20,190 nucleotides of DNA. Origin: JBBIQH01 sp964475945. Lineage in GTDB: Archaea > Thermoproteota > Nitrososphaeria > Nitrososphaerales > Nitrosocaldaceae. The DNA lies in the NCBI GenBank assembly GCA_964475945.1, contig CAYYYF010000020.1, positions 1-20,190 on the forward strand, in the 5' to 3' direction. The notes under the pieces were generated by a model. It ran no database searches, was not told the DNA's origin, and worked only from the letters and a program-made list of their open reading frames with translations. Shown here piece after piece: positions 6,969 to 13,366 of the stretch (position 1 is the stretch's first letter; each line of letters begins with the position of its first letter). The position numbers and the translations under genes are program-made.

Positions 6969-8309
6969 TCATCCATCTCTTACAATACTCTCATAGAGCA
7001 TGAGTGCACCTTCCTTACTATCAATGCCTACTACAACAGCAGATCCACTCTTGAGTATTGATACGCTCTTCCCATCACCATCTACAAGCGTTAGACCCAT
7101 CTCCCCTCTACTCTTCCTCTTAAACCCTAGCTCCCCTGCTCTTACCTCTATTCTATCTAAGTCAAGCGAGAGTATACTGTTAGGTGTTATAGAGAAGGTC
7201 CTCTTACCCATATCTCTCCCACAGAGCTCCTCCACAAAGAACCTCTGCTTTGGTACAGCAGCAATAGCATTACCATTTGAGCATATGCAGTGCTCATTCC
7301 TTGCAACCTCTATTTTATTGAATGAGAGATCGTTAAGATCTATGTATAATAGTTTATTCACTAGCAAGGGTTGGGAACCAACAAGTATCCTTACTGCCTC
7401 TGATACCTGCACAGCACTAACTATATAAAGTATGGATGGGTGCACACCCTCTATGCTGCATGTTGGCATCTCATCATCACTCAACTCAGGGAATATGCAC
7501 CTTATGCATGCACTCTTACCAGGGATTACGGTGCATACTGAGCCTAGCATGCTTAATACCCCTCCATATACATATGGTATACTTGCCCTTAAGCATGCAT
7601 CATTCAATGCATACCTAGCATCTATGCTATCTAGACCATCTATAACAAGATCGCATCCCTTTATTATCTCATCTGCTGTACTGCTGTTAACTGATACTGC
7701 CAATGGCTCCACCTTAAGGTATGGGTTTATAGCCTTAAGCCTCTCTGTAGCCCTCTCGACCTTAACATAGCCTATATCCTTATCTGTATACAGCACTTGC
7801 CTATGCAGATTGCTTAACTCTACAACATCCCTATCCACTATCCTTATATAACCTATGCCCATTGCTGCCAACTGCATTGCTATAGGGGAGCCTAAGCCCC
7901 CTGCCCCTACAACGCATACCTTTGAGTTCTTTAACCTTATCTGGCCCTCATAGCCTATAGAGTCAAGCATTATCTGCCTAGAGTAACGTTCCAACTCATA
8001 CTCAGTTAGATCCTCGCTGCTCTTTAACTCACTACCCCCAGCAACTGCAGGTAGTATTGCTATCTTATCATCATCATTGAGTTTAGCATCCAAACCCCCA
8101 AGGAACCTTGCATTCTTACCATTTATGTATATGTTTATAAGTGCTTTAGGCTTGCCATTTGCATCTAGCACCCTTCTAGCAAAGTCATTACCTAGCATCA
8201 TAACTAAAGCATCTATGGCATCCTTTAGGGTATCTGCCTCTAACCTTACCTTCCTCTCCCCTGCACCCCTATTCAATGTTGATGGTATACTTATCTCAAC
8301 ACTAGCCAT
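6969..8309 (-). CDS. MoaD-like sulfur carrier fused to MoeB/ThiF/E1-like adenylyltransferase, with extra C-terminal domain
   Basis: Residues 1-92 are a ubiquitin-fold MoaD/ThiS-type domain ending in a Gly-Gly pair (91-92) after AILPAVA. Residues about 100-345 are a MoeB/ThiF/E1-like enzyme: ERYSRQI, nucleotide loop GAGGLGSP (135-142), RDVVELSNLHRQ, and a zinc site using Cys268/Cys271 (CIRC) and the unusually spaced Cys341/Cys343 (CIC instead of CxxC). The probable catalytic cysteine is Cys284 in MPTCSIEGV. Residues about 355-446 form an extra small alpha/beta domain I cannot assign. The family adenylates the carrier's C-terminal glycine for sulfur transfer into molybdopterin, thiamine or tRNA, or for protein conjugation. 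Here the Gly-Gly is internal, so cleavage or loss of the usual chemistry is implied. The start at 8309 is supported by AAGGTGAT 4 bases upstream. Confidence 0.85.
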   Translation of the reverse strand: MASVEISIPSTLNRGAGERKVRLEADTLKDAIDALVMMLGNDFARRVLDANGKPKALINIYINGKNARFLGGLDAKLNDDDKIAILPAVAGGSELKSSEDLTEYELERYSRQIMLDSIGYEGQIRLKNSKVCVVGAGGLGSPIAMQLAAMGIGYIRIVDRDVVELSNLHRQVLYTDKDIGYVKVERATERLKAINPYLKVEPLAVSVNSSTADEIIKGCDLVIDGLDSIDARYALNDACLRASIPYVYGGVLSMLGSVCTVIPGKSACIRCIFPELSDDEMPTCSIEGVHPSILYIVSAVQVSEAVRILVGSQPLLVNKLLYIDLNDLSFNKIEVARNEHCICSNGNAIAAVPKQRFFVEELCGRDMGKRTFSITPNSILSLDLDRIEVRAGELGFKRKSRGEMGLTLVDGDGKSVSILKSGSAVVVGIDSKEGALMLYESIVRDG

Positions 8310-8385
8310 TCAAATCACCTTAAATACTCATTTAAGCATAAACCTATCTTAAGGCTACAGCTACTCATGCGCTTACTATCTATAT

Positions 8386-8398
8386 TGAATATATTTAT
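8386..8398 (-). promoter_or_regulatory. Possible TATA-like box for the MoaD-MoeB gene
   Basis: The minus strand reads GATAAATATATT about 80 bases before the MoaD-MoeB start. The mRNA would then have a leader long enough for the AAGGTGAT ribosome site. A closer AT run (TTTATGCTTAAAT, about 8331-8343) is an alternative. The gene could also be read through from thrB, 109 bases upstream. Confidence 0.3.
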
Positions 8399-8418
8399 CT
8401 TTCGTGAATAAACTGTTA

Positions 8419-9354
8419 TCATCTTGCATCAAGTATCTTGCAGCCCTCAGCAGGCTTGCATATCTTTACTATGCATTGCATGTTATTTGCATTATACACC
8501 CCCTCTACTACATGGGATACCCTTGCTGCATCATCAATGCTCTCTGTAATTATAAGCATAGATGGGCCTGCACCACTTATTGTTACTGCAAGTGCACCAC
8601 TTCTTAATGCACTCTCTTTAACCTGATCATACAATGGTATAAGGTGCTTCCTTGCAGGCTCTACAACAGCATCCCTTATAGCATCTGCTATCATCTTAAC
8701 GTCTTGCATAGCAAACCCTGCTACCATCATGCTTGCATTAGCAATATTACTTACCATATTCTTTAAAGTAACACTCTCAGGCAATACACTCCTTGCAATA
8801 CCTGTCTTACCCTTTGGTACACTAACCCTTGGTGTTACTATGCACATGATTAGATCCTTTGGAGGCTCAAGCCTTATCACCCTTAGAGGTTCTGCCCTAA
8901 CTATAACAAAGCCTCCTAACATGGATGCTGCTACGTTATCGTAATGTGCAACGTTTGCTGATGCAACCTCGCCTAGAGCAGAGTATCTAACAAGCATGTT
9001 AGCATCAAGTCCAAGATCATACATAACATCAAATGCCCTTACAGCAGCTACTGCGGATGCTGCACTAGAGCCTAGCCCATACCCTGTTGGTACACCTTTT
9101 ATTATTCTAACCTTTAATGCATCCATTATATCGTAATCCTGCATAATACTCTTTAATGCTAGACCCGCTGAGTTCTGCTCAACTGCTATAGGTATGCCAT
9201 TACCATTCTGCCCTAACACTTCTATGCTTAATCCATCACCATCTGCAATCAATTCAACCTCATCATAATAAGCATCTATTGCTAACCCAAATACATCAAA
9301 CCCTGGCCCAAGGTTTGCTGTTGATGAGTATGCTCTAGCCTTAACATACCTCAT
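8419..9354 (-). CDS. thrB: Homoserine kinase (GHMP kinase family)
   Basis: ThrB phosphorylates homoserine with ATP in threonine synthesis in the cytosol. At 311 residues it has normal length. The N-terminal motif is STANLGPGFDVFGLAID. The GHMP phosphate loop is PTGYGLGSSAASAVAA, followed by the ANVAHYDNVAASMLGGFV block. The third motif is TISGAGPSMLI near the C-terminus. These are the homoserine kinase versions of the GHMP motifs, so a mevalonate or shikimate kinase is less likely. The ATG follows the GPN GTPase stop by one base (TAG-C-ATG), with GGAGAGG upstream, so the two genes are almost certainly co-transcribed. No thrC or hom gene lies in this window. Confidence 0.92.
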   Translation of the reverse strand: MRYVKARAYSSTANLGPGFDVFGLAIDAYYDEVELIADGDGLSIEVLGQNGNGIPIAVEQNSAGLALKSIMQDYDIMDALKVRIIKGVPTGYGLGSSAASAVAAVRAFDVMYDLGLDANMLVRYSALGEVASANVAHYDNVAASMLGGFVIVRAEPLRVIRLEPPKDLIMCIVTPRVSVPKGKTGIARSVLPESVTLKNMVSNIANASMMVAGFAMQDVKMIADAIRDAVVEPARKHLIPLYDQVKESALRSGALAVTISGAGPSMLIITESIDDAARVSHVVEGVYNANNMQCIVKICKPAEGCKILDAR

Positions 9355-9355
9355 G

Positions 9356-10105
9356 CTAATCCTCTCCTTGGTTCAGTATCCTTGCTAACGCAGCTGCTAG
9401 ATTAACCAAACCTTCATAACTAATGCTAGATACAGCAAACAACTCCATAGATAGACCATACCTCTTTGCACTCTGCATAAGCGACTCTGCAAACAGATAT
9501 ACTTCACCATCCCTCTGATCTGTAACTGCATATTCTAGTCTAGCAAGGTTAGATGACCATTCTATTATCTTACTTAACCTATCCTTAACAAGATCTATCT
9601 TTGATAATGCATTTATCTGGGGTATCTTAAGCCTAAGCCTTATAGATGTTGCTAACAATGCTATAGATAGAAGGTTAAGAGGGGTAGATACAAGTATGGA
9701 ATCAAATAGGAATACGCTTGCCTTTGCTGAGCATCTAAGTTCATTAGCAAATATAAGGCCAGAAGATCTGTATGCAAAGAGCTCAACCTGCCCAGGGGTA
9801 TCTATTATAGCATAATCTGGGTTAAGTTCATCCATCTTTACTTGTATATCATCTAAGAGTGTAGCGATCATATCACTTGCCATTACAAGAGCACCATTAG
9901 GCCCAAGCCTATACCTCTCCATTATATCATATATATCTACTTTATCCCTAACATCTATATCAGGTGTATATGGCAGTTCCATGACCCCTGGATCAAGGTT
10001 CACTGCTATTACATCTGCACCCTTGCTGGCATAATACTCTACTAGCCTAGAGGTAAGCATTGATTTGCCAGAGCCTGCTGTTCCAAGTATGAATATTACG
10101 TGCAT
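9356..10105 (-). CDS. GPN-loop GTPase
   Basis: This belongs to the GPN/XAB1 family of small dimeric GTPases, whose eukaryotic members help assemble RNA polymerase II; the archaeal role is not settled. Motifs in order are Walker A GTAGSGKS (residues 8-15), the diagnostic insert GPNGA near residue 68, G3 DTPGQVELF near 102, and G4 SKIDLV. The length of 249 is normal for the archaeal single-domain form. It is the first gene of an operon with thrB. It starts at the ATG at 10105 with no ribosome site and a TATA half-site about 26 bases away, so the transcript is probably leaderless. Its promoter is shared with the divergent flippase-like gene. Confidence 0.92.
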   Translation of the reverse strand: MHVIFILGTAGSGKSMLTSRLVEYYASKGADVIAVNLDPGVMELPYTPDIDVRDKVDIYDIMERYRLGPNGALVMASDMIATLLDDIQVKMDELNPDYAIIDTPGQVELFAYRSSGLIFANELRCSAKASVFLFDSILVSTPLNLLSIALLATSIRLRLKIPQINALSKIDLVKDRLSKIIEWSSNLARLEYAVTDQRDGEVYLFAESLMQSAKRYGLSMELFAVSSISYEGLVNLAAALARILNQGED

Positions 10106-10118
10106 AAGGATGGTAAGG

Positions 10119-10134
10119 ATAAATAGCTATTTAT
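10119..10134. promoter_or_regulatory. Palindromic bidirectional TATA element (ATAAATAGCTATTTAT)
   Basis: This is a perfect 16-base palindrome in a 44-base gap between two divergent genes. Each half gives an ATAAATA box on one strand, 26-28 bases from the ATG it would serve (10105 on minus, 10150 on plus). Both genes lack ribosome sites, so two leaderless promoters appear to overlap face to face. Confidence 0.6.
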
Positions 10135-10149
10135 TTAATTCTATATAAT

Positions 10150-11130
10150 ATGCAGTGGAAGAAGATACTTGCTATAGTTGCAACCATAATACCCTTGATA
10201 ATAATAAGTATACTCCTTGATGTAAAGCCTGAGGATATAACATCCATAGGCTTATTCCCTTTCATACTTGGCAGTGCTGTTGCAGTAGCAAAGTTGTATA
10301 TACAGGGGTTAAGGTTCCACTATTACGTAAGATCATTCCTAGGCGATGGTATAGGTAGCATAGGTAAGAATATGCATATAAGGATAGGAAGTGAGTTTGT
10401 TACCTTGACTACTCCAGCATATACAGGGGGAGAGTGGGTTAGGGTAGCATGGTTATACAAGAATGGTGTACACTCTGGCAAGGGGTTATGGATAATAACT
10501 GTTGAGATAATAAGTGATGTGCTCGTTGGTAGCACTCTAGCATATATAGCAATGGCAATAGCATTTGGTGCCCATAATTACCTTATATCAACTGCAATAC
10601 TACTCGTAGTAACCCCTGTATTCGTATCTTACTTGATACTACTAGCATTATCTGCAAAGAAAGTGATACAGATGCCAAGGTTCACAAAACCACTACTTGT
10701 AAGGTTATTCGGAGAGGATAAGGGAGAACGTTGGACCAATGTTATGAATGATAGTCTAAGGGGTTTATGTGAGATGTCAAGACTTTACCTAAGACGCTCA
10801 TCCTTAAGGATATTTGCTATAGGGCTAGCACTAACCTTTGTTGGTGCTGCATTGAATGGTTTAACGTTCATGATAGTTGCCAACTCAAAGGCACCTATAG
10901 GGTTCTTTGAGTCTATAGTTATGGTTGCTGCATCTATAGCAATAGGCACAGTACCAATAAGCCCTGGGGGCTCTGGGTTAACTGAGCTTGGGCTAGCATA
11001 CTACTTGAATACATTCAACCTAGATCCCACAAAGTTAGGCGAGGTTATAATAGTATGGAGGATAGTGTCATACCATGTACCTTTAATGGTTAGTTGGTTT
11101 TTCCTAGTAAGATCTACCATAAAAGGATAG
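10150..11130 (+). CDS. Lysylphosphatidylglycerol synthase TM-region / AglD-type flippase-like membrane protein (UPF0104)
   Basis: This is a 326-residue integral membrane protein with about eight hydrophobic segments, starting at residues 7-24 and 33-52. Family motifs are RIGSEFVTLTTPAYTGGEWVR in the second quarter (key residues E, TPA, GGEW) and TVPISPGGSGLTELGLAYYL in the last third, followed by IVWRIVSYHVPL. Proteins with this domain include AglD and the MprF membrane half, and are linked to lipid or polyisoprenoid-linked sugar transfer or flipping. No catalytic LPG synthase domain is attached here. The substrate cannot be read from the sequence. The start at 10150 is supported by the TATA half-site 28 bases upstream. 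The next gene is convergent, 16 bases away. Confidence 0.85.
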   Translation: MQWKKILAIVATIIPLIIISILLDVKPEDITSIGLFPFILGSAVAVAKLYIQGLRFHYYVRSFLGDGIGSIGKNMHIRIGSEFVTLTTPAYTGGEWVRVAWLYKNGVHSGKGLWIITVEIISDVLVGSTLAYIAMAIAFGAHNYLISTAILLVVTPVFVSYLILLALSAKKVIQMPRFTKPLLVRLFGEDKGERWTNVMNDSLRGLCEMSRLYLRRSSLRIFAIGLALTFVGAALNGLTFMIVANSKAPIGFFESIVMVAASIAIGTVPISPGGSGLTELGLAYYLNTFNLDPTKLGEVIIVWRIVSYHVPLMVSWFFLVRSTIKG

Positions 11131-11146
11131 GTAAAGATCCTTATCC

Positions 11147-11548
11147 TTATTCCTTATCCTCAACCTCATCCATCATACTCTCACTGCTAACATCCTCTAA
11201 AGGCTCTAAAGACTCTAACTCAAACCTATATACACCATCCATATCTAGGTTAAAGTTCTCCTTTAAGAACCTTGTTAACCTCTCACTCAATGGTGTCTTT
11301 AGAATCCTAACCTTAAAGGCATATACTATACCCTTCCTTAACTCCTCTATATCTATGTTATCCATAACTCTAGCAGTTATTATATACTTTCCAGTAGGCA
11401 ACTGCTCATAGAAGTTTATATCAACACTCCTATTGCTCTTATCTATATCTAGGAAGTATCCAGTGCCCTCCCAAGTATACTCTACCCTAAAGCTATCATC
11501 CCTTATCGAGTTTATCTCATCCTCAGCCCACTTTGGTAACTCACTCAT
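11147..11548 (-). CDS. Conserved-looking small acidic protein of unknown function
   Basis: I do not recognise this 133-residue protein. It begins MSELPKWAEDEINSIRD and has a strand-rich middle (FRVEYTWEGTGYFLDID, then YIITARVMDNIDIEEL) that could form a small beta sheet. It ends in a very acidic tail (EPLEDVSSESMMDEVEDKE). There is no signal peptide or membrane segment, so it is probably cytosolic. A TATA-like box (GATATATACA, 11571-11580) lies about 28 bases before the ATG, so it can be transcribed alone, though the zinc-ribbon gene ends only 38 bases upstream on the same strand. Position next to the zinc-ribbon protein and RPA suggests, but does not show, a nucleic-acid role. Confidence 0.75.
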   Translation of the reverse strand: MSELPKWAEDEINSIRDDSFRVEYTWEGTGYFLDIDKSNRSVDINFYEQLPTGKYIITARVMDNIDIEELRKGIVYAFKVRILKTPLSERLTRFLKENFNLDMDGVYRFELESLEPLEDVSSESMMDEVEDKE

Positions 11549-11586
11549 ACCCTACGCCATTACTCCCAAAGATATATACATTTATG

Positions 11587-11784
11587 TTACTTCTTGCCCT
11601 TACTCATCCACCACTCAAAGTACTCAGACTCCTTGCTCCCCTTCTTCTTCTGAGGCTTAAGCCTATCTTTAAGATCATAGAGCTGCTCCCTTGTAGCATA
11701 TAGCCCACATTTGTTGCATATGAAGTGCTTTGTGCTAACCTCGTATATCAACTCCCCATTACACTCTGGGCATCTGTTATCCAA
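11587..11784 (-). CDS. Small zinc-ribbon protein
   Basis: This 65-residue protein has one treble-clef-like zinc ribbon (CPEC at residues 5-8, CNKC at about 23-26) followed by a basic, lysine-rich helix and a C-terminal YFEWWMSKGKK. Such small ribbons usually bind nucleic acid or polymerase partners; the exact role is unknown. The start must be the TTG at 11784: no ATG or GTG is in frame before the first cysteine, and an in-frame stop lies two codons upstream. A TATA-like box (GTTTATATTC, minus strand, about 11806-11815) is 26 bases away, giving a leaderless TTG start. It diverges from the RPA gene. Confidence 0.78.
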   Translation of the reverse strand: MDNRCPECNGELIYEVSTKHFICNKCGLYATREQLYDLKDRLKPQKKKGSKESEYFEWWMSKGKK

Positions 11785-11829
11785 TAACTATTATTATCTA
11801 TACTAGAATATAAACCACTGCCTACCATA

Positions 11830-11840
11830 AAGTATATCTA
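11830..11840 (+). promoter_or_regulatory. TATA-like box for the RPA gene
   Basis: AAGTATATCTA lies about 28-30 bases before the ATG at 11864. It sits back to back with the zinc-ribbon gene promoter at about 11806-11815 in the same 79-base gap. Confidence 0.45.
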
Positions 11841-11863
11841 ACTAAAAGGCAAAGTAACTTCAA

Positions 11864-13324
11864 ATGGGTATAGATAAGGAGAGTATAATAGAGGTTATAC
11901 TCAAGGCTAGGAGCGATCTTACCAGAGAGGATGTGTTAAGGATGGTTGAGGATACGATGAGGAGGATAGGTGCTGGCTACCTTACAGAGCAGGGTGCGCT
12001 CTACATAGTTGCCTCTGACCTTGGTGTTAAGGTAGATAGCAGTATTGCAATGAATAAGGGTATGGAGGTAGGTTTAAAGGATCTTTACTCTGGTGCAAGG
12101 GATGTTAGCTTTACTGCTAGAATAATGAAGATCTATCCTTTAAAGAGGTATGTTAGAGGCGATGGCTCAGAGTCCATGCTAAGGGCTTTAACAGTATATG
12201 ATAATGATAAGAGCATGCGTATGAACCTATGGGATGATCATGCGAGCATGGTAGAGAAGCTAAGGTTAAATGTAGGAGATGCCATAAGGGTTACACGGGC
12301 ATATACAAGGAGCATGCCAGATGGCAGCATAAGCATAAACACATCAGCAAATACAAGCATTGAGATTATAGATAGCACAGATATAAAGAGTTTAGATGAG
12401 CTTGCTGTAGATGTTGATACTCTACTCTTAGATAGCAAGGGATTATCTGATAGGGATATTGTTGTTAATGGTATACTTGCATCAAACCCTGTAATAGCAC
12501 CTTATGTAAGCAGAAGTGGAGGCATGAGCAAGGTACTCCGCTTTAGGATCCAAGGCAGTAACGGCTCAAGGGTTAGAGTAGTTATATGGGATCTTAACCC
12601 ATCAAATATAGCAAGGGTTATACCATTGAATGCTAAGATAACTGTTATAGGGGTAAGGGTTAAGGTTAATGGGAGCAATGATAATGCTATAGAGTTGCAT
12701 GGTGATGCTGGAAGCGTAGTAAGATTGGCAAGTGCTTATGAGTATGATAGCAATAATTATGATGATGTAGATGTTATGCAGTTCAATATCCTTGCAGTAA
12801 GCAATGATAAGAGGTATGCAGTAGTATCTGATACCGATGGTAATCTGCTACTCTTAGATATACAGGAGTATGCGGATAAATCTGGTATATCTATAGAAGG
12901 AGCAATGCTGGAGTGTATACCAAGCAAGATACTTGGGTATACTGTATACTTGGATGATGAATCCTATGCAAGGGTTAAGGAGCAGGATTATAAGTATAGT
13001 GTAGCATCAACAAAGATCTCTGAGGTAAGGGAAGAGGATAGACTTTACATAGTTGAAGGGATTGTGCTAACAACACCATCAAGTAGTGATGTAAGGCTTA
13101 CTGGTAGGAGCGCAAGGTACTCTGAGATTATGATAGGGGATGATACAAAGGAAGTGAAGGTTGTTGCATGGGATAAACAGGTAGCAATACTTGAGGATCT
13201 TAAGGTAGGGGATAGGATAAGGATGTATGGAGTAGTAGCAAGAAGAAGGGAGTATAATGATATTAGTGCAGATACGTATGAACTCTTGGTTAGCCCATTC
13301 ACAGTAATAAAAAGGCTTGGTTAG
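11864..13324 (+). CDS. Archaeal replication protein A, multi-OB-fold single-stranded DNA-binding protein
   Basis: RPA coats single-stranded DNA in replication, repair and recombination. The 486-residue protein has a helical N-terminal part (residues 1-60, SDLTREDVLRMVEDTMRR, then GALYIVASDLGV) typical of archaeal RPA large subunits. A series of OB folds follows: about 79-168 (ending NLWDDHASM, then VGDAIRVTRAY), about 199-285 (VVNGILAS, VVIWDL), a divergent one at about 305-370, and about 388-470 (IVEGIVLTT, VKVVAWDKQ, VGDRIRMYGVV). The repeated V-x-x-W-D pattern is the OB signature here. No zinc finger is visible, unlike euryarchaeal and eukaryotic RPA70 forms. The start at 11864 fits the upstream TATA box. 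The next gene is convergent. Confidence 0.85.
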   Translation: MGIDKESIIEVILKARSDLTREDVLRMVEDTMRRIGAGYLTEQGALYIVASDLGVKVDSSIAMNKGMEVGLKDLYSGARDVSFTARIMKIYPLKRYVRGDGSESMLRALTVYDNDKSMRMNLWDDHASMVEKLRLNVGDAIRVTRAYTRSMPDGSISINTSANTSIEIIDSTDIKSLDELAVDVDTLLLDSKGLSDRDIVVNGILASNPVIAPYVSRSGGMSKVLRFRIQGSNGSRVRVVIWDLNPSNIARVIPLNAKITVIGVRVKVNGSNDNAIELHGDAGSVVRLASAYEYDSNNYDDVDVMQFNILAVSNDKRYAVVSDTDGNLLLLDIQEYADKSGISIEGAMLECIPSKILGYTVYLDDESYARVKEQDYKYSVASTKISEVREEDRLYIVEGIVLTTPSSSDVRLTGRSARYSEIMIGDDTKEVKVVAWDKQVAILEDLKVGDRIRMYGVVARRREYNDISADTYELLVSPFTVIKRLG

Positions 13325-13338
13325 TAATTAATTATTGA

Positions 13339-13362
13339 TGATAATATCAATGATAATATCAA
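13339..13362. repeat. 12-base tandem repeat between RPA and Lhr 3' ends
   Basis: TGATAATATCAA occurs twice in perfect tandem in the 42-base gap between two convergent genes. It overlaps a possible stem (ATTGAT ... ATCAAT). It may act in 3'-end formation on both strands or be neutral. Confidence 0.6.
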
Positions 13363-13366
13363 TACT

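Noticed and set aside
8310..8418. 17-codon frame MSSCSLKIGLCLNEYLR in the gap before the MoaD-MoeB gene
   Set aside because: Too short, with no ribosome site or suitably placed TATA box of its own, and it overlaps the ribosome site of the real gene.
13339..13362. Tandem 12-mers as the start of a CRISPR array
   Set aside because: There are only two copies with no spacers between them, and no cas genes are nearby.
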